Assembly: GCF_002078605.1 (NCBI RefSeq)
Contig: NZ_MSJR01000012.1
Coordinates: 26,466-90,465 of the forward strand
Direction of reading: 5' to 3'
From: Salegentibacter sediminis
GTDB lineage: Bacteria > Bacteroidota > Bacteroidia > Flavobacteriales > Flavobacteriaceae
DNA length: 64,000 bases
The notes under the pieces were generated by a model. The model was not told the DNA's origin and made no database searches. It was given only the letters and a program-made list of their open reading frames with translations. Positions within the stretch are counted from its first letter, which is position 1. Every line of letters starts with the position of its first letter. Shown one piece after another: positions 16,838-25,874 of this stretch. Both the position numbers and the translations under genes were made by a program.

Positions 16838-17747
16838 GAATTACCTTATCACAGTGGCGGGTCCTACCGCGATAGGAAAAACATCCCTGGCCATAAAACT
16901 GGCCCGGCACTTTAACACCGAAATAATCTCTGCCGATTCCAGGCAATTCTTCAAAGAAATGAAAATAGGTACAGCCGTACCATCCCCGGAAGAGCTTGCA
17001 GCAGCCCCGCATCATTTTATTCAGCATATCTCGGTGGAAGACAATTATTCGGTGGGGGATTTTGAAAGGGACGCGATAAAAAAACTGGATGAATTATTCC
17101 AAGAACATAAGGTCGTGATCATGGCCGGGGGAAGCGGACTTTATGTAAAAGCCATCCTGGAAGGACTGGATGATTTTCCGGCGGTGGATCCTGCGATCAG
17201 GGAAGAGCTGAATGTTCAGTATGAGACCAAAGGAATTGAACCGCTTCAACAACAACTAAAAGAATTGGATCCCGAATATTATGAAATAGCCGAACTCCAA
17301 AACCCGCACCGACTCATCAGGGCTTTGGAAATTTGTATAGGGTCAGGAAAGCCTTATTCCTCTTTTCTAAACCGGAAAAAACCCGAAAGAAATTTTAAGG
17401 CGATCAATATCGGGTTGGAAGCCGACAGAAAAATAATTTATGAGCGCATCAACCGCCGTGTAGACCTGATGATGGACGAAGGTCTCTTAGAGGAGGCAGA
17501 AGCCCTGTTCCCCAAACGCCGCCTGAATGCCCTTAATACAGTGGGCTATAAAGAATTATTTGATTATTTCAAAGAATTACATTCCCTGGAAACCGCAGTT
17601 GCAGAGATCAAGAAAAACACCCGGCGGTTTGCAAAACGACAACTTACCTGGTTTAGAAAACAAGAACAGATTCGTTGGTTTCAATATAATTGCCCGGCAG
17701 AAGATATTGTAGCATATATTGAAGAAAAGATTGCCGGGGAGAATTAG
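16830..17747 (+). CDS. miaA: tRNA dimethylallyltransferase
   Basis: The 305-residue enzyme adds a dimethylallyl group to A37 of UNN-reading tRNAs. It shows the P-loop AGPTAIGKTSLAI, the conserved ISADSRQFFKEMKIGTAVPS and AGGSGLYVKAILEGLDDFP, and the late motif RQLTWFRKQEQIRWF. The start overlaps the channel gene by 8 bases. Its TAG stop overlaps the TAA stop of the convergent large secreted-protein gene within the 4 bases TTAG, leaving no room for a terminator. Confidence 0.96.
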   Translation: MSKNYLITVAGPTAIGKTSLAIKLARHFNTEIISADSRQFFKEMKIGTAVPSPEELAAAPHHFIQHISVEDNYSVGDFERDAIKKLDELFQEHKVVIMAGGSGLYVKAILEGLDDFPAVDPAIREELNVQYETKGIEPLQQQLKELDPEYYEIAELQNPHRLIRALEICIGSGKPYSSFLNRKKPERNFKAINIGLEADRKIIYERINRRVDLMMDEGLLEEAEALFPKRRLNALNTVGYKELFDYFKELHSLETAVAEIKKNTRRFAKRQLTWFRKQEQIRWFQYNCPAEDIVAYIEEKIAGEN

Positions 17748-20700
17748 TTCCGTATAATCAAACGCCTGATAATTTCCCCTTCATTGGTTAGAAGCTGTAG
17801 CGTATAGACCGCATTTTGTACTCCGTCTATCTGCAGCTCATATTCCAGATCACTCTTATCAAAGTCTTTAGAAAGAATAAGCCGGCCCCGTTTATCGAAA
17901 ACAAAAACCTGTTCTACCGTGACCTCCTGCGGGGTTGAGATCTTCACCAGCCCATCGGTAGGGTTTGGATAAAGGAACACATAATCATTATCCCGCACGG
18001 GCTCGGTGCAGGTGCCTGGATTAGCATTTACAGATACTATGGTGTTTATGCTGGAGGAGTTTCCGCTGGCATCGGTGATGGTAAAAGACACAGAATTCTG
18101 CCCGGTATCCTCACAGGTGAAACGTGTTTTATCCAGACTAAAAGTTAAATCTCCACAATTATCATAAGAGCCATCGTCCAGGTCTTCGGGCGCGACCTCT
18201 GCCAGGCCGTTTTCATCGAGAGTGACACTAATGAAACTAACCTGGGCTACAGGTTTTATATTATCCTCTACGATCACTTTAATCTCACAGGAATCATTGC
18301 TCTGCCCTGTCCAGCTTAGTTCAATAGTGTTTTCTCCAATATTGTCACAGGTAAAATCCAATTGAGAAGCTACAAGATTTAATCCTGAAGCATCCCCCGT
18401 GTAAAGATCGGTAAGTTGCAGGCTTGCAGCCCCGGAGGCATCGAGTTGGAGAGTGATTTCGTCTTTACATTGGAAGTCAGAGCCAGAATTATCAGAATTG
18501 ACTGTAATACTCACCGTAGCCACATTGGAATTGGCTGTGCCATCGTTGGCAATATAGGTAAAGCTATCTGGGCCGGAATAACCCGCATTAGGTTCATAAG
18601 TAAAGGAGCCATCAGAATTTAAACTTAGAGTTCCGTATTGAGGACCATCTTTCAGAATTACCGATAAAACATCATTCTCTGCATCGGTATCATTTTCTAA
18701 AACTCCGGGAGCAGCTTTATTTAAAACATCATGCTGATCTACCGAATAACTATCATCATTCGCTACGGGAGCTGAGTTGGTGGGGTTAGAACCGTCTTCC
18801 TGAGATATGAGAACAATAAAACTACATTCTGTTTGATTTCCCGAATCATCGGTAACCCGCCAGGTAACGGTTGTGGAACCAAGCGGAAATGCCTCCCCGG
18901 ACTCATATCCGGCAATCAATTCCAGTTTTGGGGCGTTGTCACAGTTATCCTGAACCTGGGGGGGAGTATAGTTGATTATGGCTGAGTTTTCTTCTGAAGG
19001 AATCTCTTTCGAAATATTAGTAGGACATACGATCTCGGGATCGCTGTCATCTATAATATCTACCGAAAAATTGCAGGTGCCAATATAATCCTGTCCATCA
19101 AAAACTTCAATTTCTACTTCGAGAGTATTGTCTACACGCTGAAGACTTTGTGTTATAGTGGGTGAATTCGTGAAATTACCGGTTCCGACCTCCGATGTAT
19201 AGTCAGGCTCCTCAAAGTCACAATCTTCATCCAGAATTATTGGGGCAATATCATTTTCATCAGGGCAGGTTATAAACGGGCCTTGTTCCTCGGAAAGCTC
19301 AATGGTAACGGTACAATCATCATAATTACCATAGGTGTCGGTTGCAGAATAGGTTACGGTATAAGTCCCGGGTTTATCCCATTTTGTACCTACCGGTGGA
19401 TTTTGTACAATCGTCAGATCTTCTAAATCATCACAGTTATCAATAACCCGGTTTTCATAAAGATTAGGAACTTCAAAGCTACCTCCGGCAGGAAAACTGT
19501 ATTGGAGAGTTGATGCCTGGCAAATCAATAGTGGGGCACCTTTGTCCAAAACTGTTACCTCTACCGTACAGGAGGCAGTTTCCCCTGTTTGACTGTCTTT
19601 AGCATTTATGACAAGTGGAAAAGTTCCAATATCGGAACAATCAAAATATTGTTCATTTAATTCGAAATCTATTCCCGAGGTGTCACCGTTCACAAATTCC
19701 TCGGTTGGAATTGTGGCTACCGATTCATTTAAGCCTAGTTCTACGGTATAGGAATCTTTGCAATTAATTTCAAACACCTCTTTTTCCTTTATAATAATTT
19801 CAAAAGAGCAAACATCTGAAACATTACCGGAAGCATCAGTCACTGTAATGTTAACGGGGGTGTTCTCTGAAATTTCAGCACCGGGAATTGGAGTTTGGGA
19901 GTACTCAGGGCCAGAATCACAGTTATCAGAAATTCCTATCATAGGTTGATAGTTTGGAACCGTATAGGTTTCCCCTGGTGCAAGGCTAATATTTTCATCC
20001 TCGGGACAAGAGGTAATTAACGGTTCAATATTATCCACCAGATCAAACTCTAAAGAGCAGATTTCAATGAGATCAGTTCCGTTTAAGACCTCAACATCAA
20101 TTTGTAATTTATTATTAACTTCATTTTCGTTTACAACCTTGAAGGTAGGTGTAAAATTCTCCGTTGTAATTAGATCACCCCAATCAGGTAATTGATAATC
20201 ACAATTTGCATCAAGTGGTAATTCAGGTAATGCTGAGTTTTGAGGGCAGGTTACTACGGGCTCCTGTGTTTGTTCAGTTTCATAAGTTATAGAAAATTCA
20301 CATTCAGGTTGGGGATCGCAAAGAAAGAAACTATTATCCGAATTCAGATTCACTTTCACAAGTCCTTCTGATTCGGGAGTTACTTCGGCAGTGAAATTAT
20401 CATATCTCGTGAAGGTTTTTAATTGGAAATCGAAATTGACATCTATTCCTGAAAAAATTCCTGGTGCAGGACCAGTAAGTTCTAAATTATTTACCAGAAT
20501 ATTTCCGCAGTAATCAATTTCAAGATCCACAGGTAAATTCAAACCTTGATTAAATTCCGTTACGTATTCAAAATTAGCATTTGAATCATACACATTTATA
20601 GAATAACTTGTAGATGTTATCTTATCATATTCTGAAATTAAGTCTTCGGGATTTTGGAAGATACCATTAAAAGTTATGTCATCTTGATAATCAATAACAT

Positions 20701-21721
20701 ATATATATCCAAAATCATCTACTACAACACTACCGGGCGCTCCAATATTGTCCTGGGCTCCCTCAATTGTGTGAATATGATTGTAATTTTCATCAAAAAT
20801 CAAAACCCTGCCATTAGAAGTTGAACCTCCACTATCAGCTACATAAACTCTTCCCGTTTTATCAACTGCTATTCTATAAGGTCTATCTAATTTTATTTCC
20901 GAATCATCAGGCGGAAAAACTATAGGATTATTATAATTACCGGGTTGGTACACTGCTACTTTATCATATTCAACATCATAGGTACCACTGGGAGTAAATG
21001 CAACTGCGACAAAAATATTCCCGAAACTATCCGTTACAATACCAGTTGGTCCTACATCATTACTAGAATCATAATTAGGAACCTTAAAATCGTCTATTTT
21101 GGCTGTTGCACTATTATTATATACATTAACCTGTTGTTCCCCTTTATCTGCTAAGTATAATTTCTGATTACTGCCAGGAAGGCTGGCCTCGATATCCAGA
21201 GGAGAACTCAAATTCCCACCCGAAATTGATGTAGCCTGTTTATTCTCAGTAACTAAGTTCAGCGTTTTCACTCCATTACTATATGTTAAGTAAAATATAT
21301 CATCTTCTGTATATTGAGAAATAGAAATCACCGCATCCCCAAATTCATCAGCTAGAAATTCCGGTATACCCATTGATAATATTTCGAAAGGATCACCTTG
21401 GACCTGAAAATTTTCTATTTCAATATCCTCTGCCCCTTTAACAAATTCAGGTTTATCTCTCTCAATATTCCCGATATTCCCGTTTATTACCACAAAATCA
21501 TCTGCAACTAATTCGCGGTTTATAGATGCTTCAAGAACAATATCTATAGGAATTGGGCTTTCCTCCGTGGGATCAGGTGCTAAGCTGGAGATAGTACAAT
21601 CATTCTGTCCCCTGCCCACAAAAATATTCAGGAGAAAAAACACTAAAAAGAAAGGTAGTGGGCACCTGCCCGGAAGGTACCGGAAAGTTCCATACAAGGC
21701 TGTCTCGAACGGGCGTTTCAT
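17744..21721 (-). CDS. Large secreted NHL-repeat/HYR-domain protein with type IX sorting signal
   Basis: The 1325-residue protein has a signal peptide (hydrophobic FFLVFFLLNIFVG, residues about 25-37), then four NHL-type repeats at about 200-420 (GPTGIVTDSFGNIFVAV, RPYRIAVDKTGRVYVADSG), several HYR-like domains (TDASGNVSDVCSFEIIIKE, YSATDTYGNYDDCTVTIEL, WRVTDDSGNQTECSFIVLI), a cadherin-like tandem-repeat domain (VLENDTDAENDVLSV, GSFTYEPNAGYSGPDSFTY) and a C-terminal sorting domain (LYPNPTDGLVKI to the end). It is probably a cell-surface or released adhesin. A TATCTTTA box at 21747-21754 on the reverse strand may be its promoter. Confidence 0.88.
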   Translation of the reverse strand: MKRPFETALYGTFRYLPGRCPLPFFLVFFLLNIFVGRGQNDCTISSLAPDPTEESPIPIDIVLEASINRELVADDFVVINGNIGNIERDKPEFVKGAEDIEIENFQVQGDPFEILSMGIPEFLADEFGDAVISISQYTEDDIFYLTYSNGVKTLNLVTENKQATSISGGNLSSPLDIEASLPGSNQKLYLADKGEQQVNVYNNSATAKIDDFKVPNYDSSNDVGPTGIVTDSFGNIFVAVAFTPSGTYDVEYDKVAVYQPGNYNNPIVFPPDDSEIKLDRPYRIAVDKTGRVYVADSGGSTSNGRVLIFDENYNHIHTIEGAQDNIGAPGSVVVDDFGYIYVIDYQDDITFNGIFQNPEDLISEYDKITSTSYSINVYDSNANFEYVTEFNQGLNLPVDLEIDYCGNILVNNLELTGPAPGIFSGIDVNFDFQLKTFTRYDNFTAEVTPESEGLVKVNLNSDNSFFLCDPQPECEFSITYETEQTQEPVVTCPQNSALPELPLDANCDYQLPDWGDLITTENFTPTFKVVNENEVNNKLQIDVEVLNGTDLIEICSLEFDLVDNIEPLITSCPEDENISLAPGETYTVPNYQPMIGISDNCDSGPEYSQTPIPGAEISENTPVNITVTDASGNVSDVCSFEIIIKEKEVFEINCKDSYTVELGLNESVATIPTEEFVNGDTSGIDFELNEQYFDCSDIGTFPLVINAKDSQTGETASCTVEVTVLDKGAPLLICQASTLQYSFPAGGSFEVPNLYENRVIDNCDDLEDLTIVQNPPVGTKWDKPGTYTVTYSATDTYGNYDDCTVTIELSEEQGPFITCPDENDIAPIILDEDCDFEEPDYTSEVGTGNFTNSPTITQSLQRVDNTLEVEIEVFDGQDYIGTCNFSVDIIDDSDPEIVCPTNISKEIPSEENSAIINYTPPQVQDNCDNAPKLELIAGYESGEAFPLGSTTVTWRVTDDSGNQTECSFIVLISQEDGSNPTNSAPVANDDSYSVDQHDVLNKAAPGVLENDTDAENDVLSVILKDGPQYGTLSLNSDGSFTYEPNAGYSGPDSFTYIANDGTANSNVATVSITVNSDNSGSDFQCKDEITLQLDASGAASLQLTDLYTGDASGLNLVASQLDFTCDNIGENTIELSWTGQSNDSCEIKVIVEDNIKPVAQVSFISVTLDENGLAEVAPEDLDDGSYDNCGDLTFSLDKTRFTCEDTGQNSVSFTITDASGNSSSINTIVSVNANPGTCTEPVRDNDYVFLYPNPTDGLVKISTPQEVTVEQVFVFDKRGRLILSKDFDKSDLEYELQIDGVQNAVYTLQLLTNEGEIIRRLIIRN

Positions 21722-21867
21722 AGTGATCTTTAAGCTGCAAGCGAAGTAAAGATAAATATTGTTTGCTGAAGTGATTAGCCCGCAGCGAAATCTTAAGAAA
21801 AAATAACAGAATTGCCCCTGGGAAGCCCAAAGCTGTTAAGAAGAGAAAAGATCCATGGATTCAGTTT

Positions 21868-21943
21868 AAAACAAGGCCCGAAAAACAAAAGTTTATCTTC
21901 CGGTTGGTGCTTTTGAAAAGCACTTATTTTTCAGGCCTGTTTT
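21868..21943 (-). terminator. Long nested inverted repeat after the response-regulator gene
   Basis: Arms 21868-21893 and 21922-21943 (AAACAAGGCCCGAAAAAC against TTTTTCAGGCCTGTTT) pair imperfectly over about 20 positions and enclose a perfect hairpin GTGCTTTT-G-AAAAGCAC (21907-21923). It lies 22 bases past the end of the response-regulator gene and before the large secreted-protein gene. It could be a terminator with T-rich arms or a dispersed inverted repeat; termination efficiency cannot be judged by eye. Confidence 0.5.
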
Positions 21944-21965
21944 AGAAACTGAAAATTTTCAGCAA

Positions 21966-22688
21966 TTAAGCTTCTGCGTTTTCATTGTTCTTCACCACCA
22001 GCCTGAAACCTTCACCGTGAATATTCAGGATCTCCACGTTTTCGTCTTTTTTCAGGTATTTACGCAGTTTGGCGATATATACGTCCATACTACGGGAGGT
22101 AAAATAGTTGTCATCTCTCCAAATTTTGGTTAGCGCCAACTCCCTGGGCATAAGATCGTTCTCATGCAGGGCAAGCAAACGCAGTAATTCGTTCTCCTTT
22201 GGTGAGAGTTTTTGAGGTTCTTCGTCCTGGAAGGTTAGGAACCTCAGTTTTGAATTCAGATGGAAATCACCAATTTTAAATTCAAACTGCTTGCTATCGG
22301 CAACGCTATCGGTTGCTTTTCGCTGCATAATAGCCTTTATCTTCATAAGCAAGACTTCAGAGTCGAAAGGCTTATTCAGGTAATCGTCGGCTCCAACTTT
22401 ATAGCCTTTAAGCACGTCTTCCTTCATCGCTTTTGCGGTAAGGAAGATAATAGGAATTTCTTCATTCTTCTCGCGAATTTCCTTAGCCAGGGTGAACCCG
22501 TCTTTATAAGGCATCATCACGTCAAGTATACAAAGGTCGAAATCGTCTTTCTTGAATTTCTCAAAGCCTTCCATTCCGTTTTTGGCGTGAGTGACCTCAT
22601 AGTCGTTCATCGCCAGATAATCTTTAAGAACAGTTCCGAAGTTCGGATCGTCTTCTACTAACAGGATTTTTTTGTTTTCAGTTTCCAT
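21966..22688 (-). CDS. OmpR-family response regulator (RprY-like)
   Basis: The 240-residue protein has a receiver domain (ILLVEDDPNFG with acidic pocket DD13-14, phosphoacceptor Asp56 in CILDVMMPYKDGF, Lys in GADDYLNKPFD) and an OmpR winged-helix DNA-binding domain (LSPKENELLRLLALHENDLMPRELALTKIW, RSMDVYIAKLRKYL). It is encoded 3 bases after its histidine kinase. It resembles RprY of Bacteroidetes in layout, but the regulon cannot be told from the window. Confidence 0.94.
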   Translation of the reverse strand: METENKKILLVEDDPNFGTVLKDYLAMNDYEVTHAKNGMEGFEKFKKDDFDLCILDVMMPYKDGFTLAKEIREKNEEIPIIFLTAKAMKEDVLKGYKVGADDYLNKPFDSEVLLMKIKAIMQRKATDSVADSKQFEFKIGDFHLNSKLRFLTFQDEEPQKLSPKENELLRLLALHENDLMPRELALTKIWRDDNYFTSRSMDVYIAKLRKYLKKDENVEILNIHGEGFRLVVKNNENAEA

Positions 22689-22691
22689 ATA

Positions 22692-24263
22692 TTAAGATAT
22701 TAGTGGTAATTTAATTATAAAAGTACTTCCTTTTCCTTTTTCGCTTTCTACGGTGATCTCCCCGTGATGGTCTTCCACGATGCGTTTGGAGTATGCCAAA
22801 CCTAATCCGTGGCCTTTCACATTGTGAATATCACCGGTATGTTCGCGATAAAATTTTTCGAATATTTTCTTCTGAACAATTTTGCTCATCCCCGCCCCCT
22901 GATCGCGGATCTTAAGGATGATATAGTTCTTTACATTTTCGGTATAGACATCTATTTTGGGCTCTTCGGTAGAATATTTAACGGCATTATCCAGAATATT
23001 CACCACCACATTGGTAAAGTGATCGGGATTGGCCAGGATGGAAGAACGCAAAGCCGCAAAATGAGTTTTAATATAACCTCCACGGTCTTCTACCAGAAGT
23101 TGCACATGAGTCATGGCTTCTTCAACCAGGTCGTGCAATTGAATTCTTTCCTTTTTAAGATCGAGCTCGTTCTTTTCCAGCTTAGAGATGCGCAGCACAT
23201 TCTCTACCTGCCCATGCATGCGTTTGTTCTCATCCCGAATCATTTGCAAATATCGACTGGTTTTTTCCTCATCGTTCTTGATCTTAGGATTCTTTATAGC
23301 GTCCAGGGCGAGGTTGATGGTAGCGATAGGCGTTTTAAATTCATGAGTCATATTATTGATAAAATCGGTTTTGATCTGAGAGATCTGTCGTTGTTTTATC
23401 AATTGAGATAAAGCGCTGGAGTAAGCGATAACTATAATAAGCGTAAAGATTATAGAGAGGGCTGCCATTAGCACTACAGAAGAGAGCACGGCTTTTTTCT
23501 TTCCGGGGAGATTCACCAGCAACTGATAATTGCTGTTTCCCGTATTATCTAAAAAAAGAGGCACTCCATAAGTGGCTGGGTGATTCAAACTGAAATTTTC
23601 AGAATGAAGGTTTGTAGCGATTGAGTTGCTGTAAATTCCGTATTCGAAATCGGTAACAAGATCGCGGTTTTTCAGTTCCTTAGTAATAAGTCTTTTTATC
23701 ACCTCATCGCTTACCCGGTCATGAAGCGGAAGCTTACTCGTATATTCTGCAATACTGCTTCGCAGGATATCCTTTTCTACCTGGTCCATCCTCATCATGC
23801 GGGAAATTTGTTGCTGGGCGCTAAGGGTATTGTTACCATCAAGGTTTCGCCGGGAAACAATATTGGTAACCCGTTTATTTATAAGTTTGGTGAAGGGAAT
23901 ACTATCGCTGGTAGCACTTAAGAAGCCCGAAGAAACTTTATAATCCTCCTCCAGGATAGATTCGGTATGAAAGAGCGACTGATTGCGTAATTTATTTTCG
24001 CTGGTATAGGAATATTCGGTGAGCTTAGATTCTTCCAACTTAGAGTTTGTGGAATCAGAATCAATAAATTTTATATAATACTCTTCTAACTCCCTGTTTT
24101 GTATTTCATTAGAAACCTTTATCAATACCTGTTTCGCGTTATACGAAAACTGTTCTTCCTTATCATCAACCGCACCCTTAATCCAATATCCCTGGACGAA
24201 AATTATCCCAATAAGTGAGAGGCTCATCAAGACTACCAGGATGAAGAAAAGCTTTTTATTCAT
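22692..24263 (-). CDS. Membrane sensor histidine kinase
   Basis: The 523-residue kinase has membrane segments at about 5-27 and 260-284 flanking a periplasmic sensor of about 230 residues with no recognised fold. The HisKA box FINNMTHEFKTPIATINLAL holds phosphorylatable His307, and the ATPase domain shows VVVNILDNAVKYS, IRDQGAGMS and KGHGLGLAYSKRIVEDHHG. It pairs with the response regulator immediately downstream. A TACTTTTG box lies only 5 bases upstream of the ATG, suggesting an almost leaderless transcript that starts independently of coaE. Confidence 0.95.
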   Translation of the reverse strand: MNKKLFFILVVLMSLSLIGIIFVQGYWIKGAVDDKEEQFSYNAKQVLIKVSNEIQNRELEEYYIKFIDSDSTNSKLEESKLTEYSYTSENKLRNQSLFHTESILEEDYKVSSGFLSATSDSIPFTKLINKRVTNIVSRRNLDGNNTLSAQQQISRMMRMDQVEKDILRSSIAEYTSKLPLHDRVSDEVIKRLITKELKNRDLVTDFEYGIYSNSIATNLHSENFSLNHPATYGVPLFLDNTGNSNYQLLVNLPGKKKAVLSSVVLMAALSIIFTLIIVIAYSSALSQLIKQRQISQIKTDFINNMTHEFKTPIATINLALDAIKNPKIKNDEEKTSRYLQMIRDENKRMHGQVENVLRISKLEKNELDLKKERIQLHDLVEEAMTHVQLLVEDRGGYIKTHFAALRSSILANPDHFTNVVVNILDNAVKYSTEEPKIDVYTENVKNYIILKIRDQGAGMSKIVQKKIFEKFYREHTGDIHNVKGHGLGLAYSKRIVEDHHGEITVESEKGKGSTFIIKLPLIS

Positions 24264-24268
24264 GCCCT

Positions 24269-24276
24269 CAAAAGTA
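24269..24276 (-). promoter_or_regulatory. -7 box directly before the histidine kinase start
   Basis: The reverse strand reads TACTTTTG, matching TAnnTTTG, ending 5 bases before the ATG at 24263. Since transcription in this phylum starts a few bases after the box, the mRNA should begin at or next to the start codon. Confidence 0.5.
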
Positions 24277-24330
24277 AGATTTTAACATTTAGAGCTTAAC
24301 CGGTTTAACCAAATGTTAACAAAACTTTCC

Positions 24331-24921
24331 TCAATTTTTGCGGGATTTTAAGAGAATCTCATGTAATTCTGCAACCTGTGATTTTGTAAGGGCTAGATCG
24401 GTATTTTCGATTTGGAAATCGGCGAGTTTTAACTTCTTTTCATCAGACCACTGGTTGGCCATTCGGGCCTCTATTTCTTTTATTTCTGAATTATCCCGAA
24501 ACTGCAGTCTTTTAATTTTCTCCTCATAAGGAGCGGTTACCAGAATAGTGCGGTCGCATTTTTCATGTCCGCCTGATTCAAAAAGAATTGCCGCTTCATA
24601 AATAATATATGGTGCTTCCTGCCAGGAGAGCCAGTTTTGGAAATCGGCTGCCACAGCAGGGTGTATTATCCTGTTCAAAGCTTTCAGTTTTTCTGAATCC
24701 TTAAAGACCCGGGAAGCGATATATTTTCTATTCGGCTCCCCGCCGGAGTATGCTTTGTCCCCAAAAAGCTCCACTACTGCTTCTTTGATTTCTTCAGAAG
24801 TAAGCATCAAACGTTTTCCTGCCTCATCGGCGATATATACCGGGATCCCGAGTTTTCGAAAGAAATTGGCTACAGTGGTTTTCCCACTTCCTATACCACC
24901 GGTTAAGCCTACTATCATCAT
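24331..24921 (-). CDS. coaE: Dephospho-CoA kinase
   Basis: The 196-residue enzyme phosphorylates dephospho-CoA in the last step of coenzyme A synthesis. It has Walker A VGLTGGIGSGKTTVAN at residues 4-19, the substrate segment YIADEAGKRLM, and the lid region RDNSEIKEIEARMANQWSDEKK. Length matches the family (about 200). The ATG overlaps the stop of the preceding CdaR-like gene as ATGATGA, showing translational coupling. coaBC lies 6 kb away on the same strand. Confidence 0.95.
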   Translation of the reverse strand: MMIVGLTGGIGSGKTTVANFFRKLGIPVYIADEAGKRLMLTSEEIKEAVVELFGDKAYSGGEPNRKYIASRVFKDSEKLKALNRIIHPAVAADFQNWLSWQEAPYIIYEAAILFESGGHEKCDRTILVTAPYEEKIKRLQFRDNSEIKEIEARMANQWSDEKKLKLADFQIENTDLALTKSQVAELHEILLKSRKN

Positions 24922-25874
24922 CGTTTTATGATAAACTGGATCTTCCGTTCACTAAGCCGGATATTCGTTACAAAATCAGGTTTTCTAACAAGCTCGGCCA
25001 GCAGGTAATCCTGCCCTTCGGTGATATCATCAAAATCACATACCACTGAAAAATCTTCAGGATTCACCAAATCGTATTGTTTAAGGTTTACCTGGTAAAA
25101 TAATTTTACCTCCTGCGGAAATATACTCAGGTTAAGGTCCGAAGGAACATTCTGAACTTCCACAGGTACCCGCACCTGGCCTTCAGTAAATTTTTCAACT
25201 TCAAGGGCATAGGAAACCTGGGTTTGATAAAAACTCAGCATTTCAAGACCTATGGTGTCTATGCCAATTTTCCCACTAATATCTTCGCTAACATCTCGTT
25301 TTTCAATCGGAAAAGTATGTATTTCGGTAAGGCTGTCAATAATAGACTCCGGGCCACTAACATCAATAGAATCAGGGTTTAACCGAATTTCTTCATTTGC
25401 CGAATAACCAACAGCATAGGACAAATTTAACTCCGGAATCACCTTTAGACGTTTTAGCAGCTTAGGCTGAAATCCTATTATAATTTCCTCTGCAAGGAAG
25501 CGGTTTTTTTCAAAATCAATATTGAGTTGCCGTACAATATCTTCGCGGTTAGCTTCGATAGAATAAACCAGGTGGCCATTTTCTTCCCGGGCCTGTTCCA
25601 GGTCGATTTTTAATTCAGGGGTAAACCACCTGAAATACAAAATGCTAAAGCCTTTATCCTGCATCCTGATATCTACAGAAACCGGTTTTTCTTCCGCGAT
25701 ACTTTTATCCATCGGTGCATTTACATATTCCAAAGGTATAGACACCACCTGCGTATAATCTTTAGACAACTGGACCAGCACCCATACCAGCGCAGCAAAA
25801 AAGAGAAAAAACCCAAAGGTTTGCAGGTTGGATTTCTTTAGAAAGTCGGGAGTTTTTATCGTGGTTTTACGCAT
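24918..25874 (-). CDS. CdaR-like YbbR-domain protein
   Basis: The 318-residue protein has one N-terminal membrane segment (LQTFGFFLFFAALVWVLVQLS) and tandem YbbR-type repeats outside (SIPLEYVNAP, IDVSGPESIIDSL, RVPVEVQNVP). YbbR proteins such as CdaR control diadenylate cyclase CdaA in Gram-positives; no cyclase is in this window, so that link is only a family inference. ATG 25874 is preferred over an in-frame TTG at 25901 because it precedes a basic MRKTTIKTPDFLKK stretch. It overlaps the upstream glycosyltransferase gene by 8 bases and coaE by 4. Confidence 0.85.
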   Translation of the reverse strand: MRKTTIKTPDFLKKSNLQTFGFFLFFAALVWVLVQLSKDYTQVVSIPLEYVNAPMDKSIAEEKPVSVDIRMQDKGFSILYFRWFTPELKIDLEQAREENGHLVYSIEANREDIVRQLNIDFEKNRFLAEEIIIGFQPKLLKRLKVIPELNLSYAVGYSANEEIRLNPDSIDVSGPESIIDSLTEIHTFPIEKRDVSEDISGKIGIDTIGLEMLSFYQTQVSYALEVEKFTEGQVRVPVEVQNVPSDLNLSIFPQEVKLFYQVNLKQYDLVNPEDFSVVCDFDDITEGQDYLLAELVRKPDFVTNIRLSERKIQFIIKR

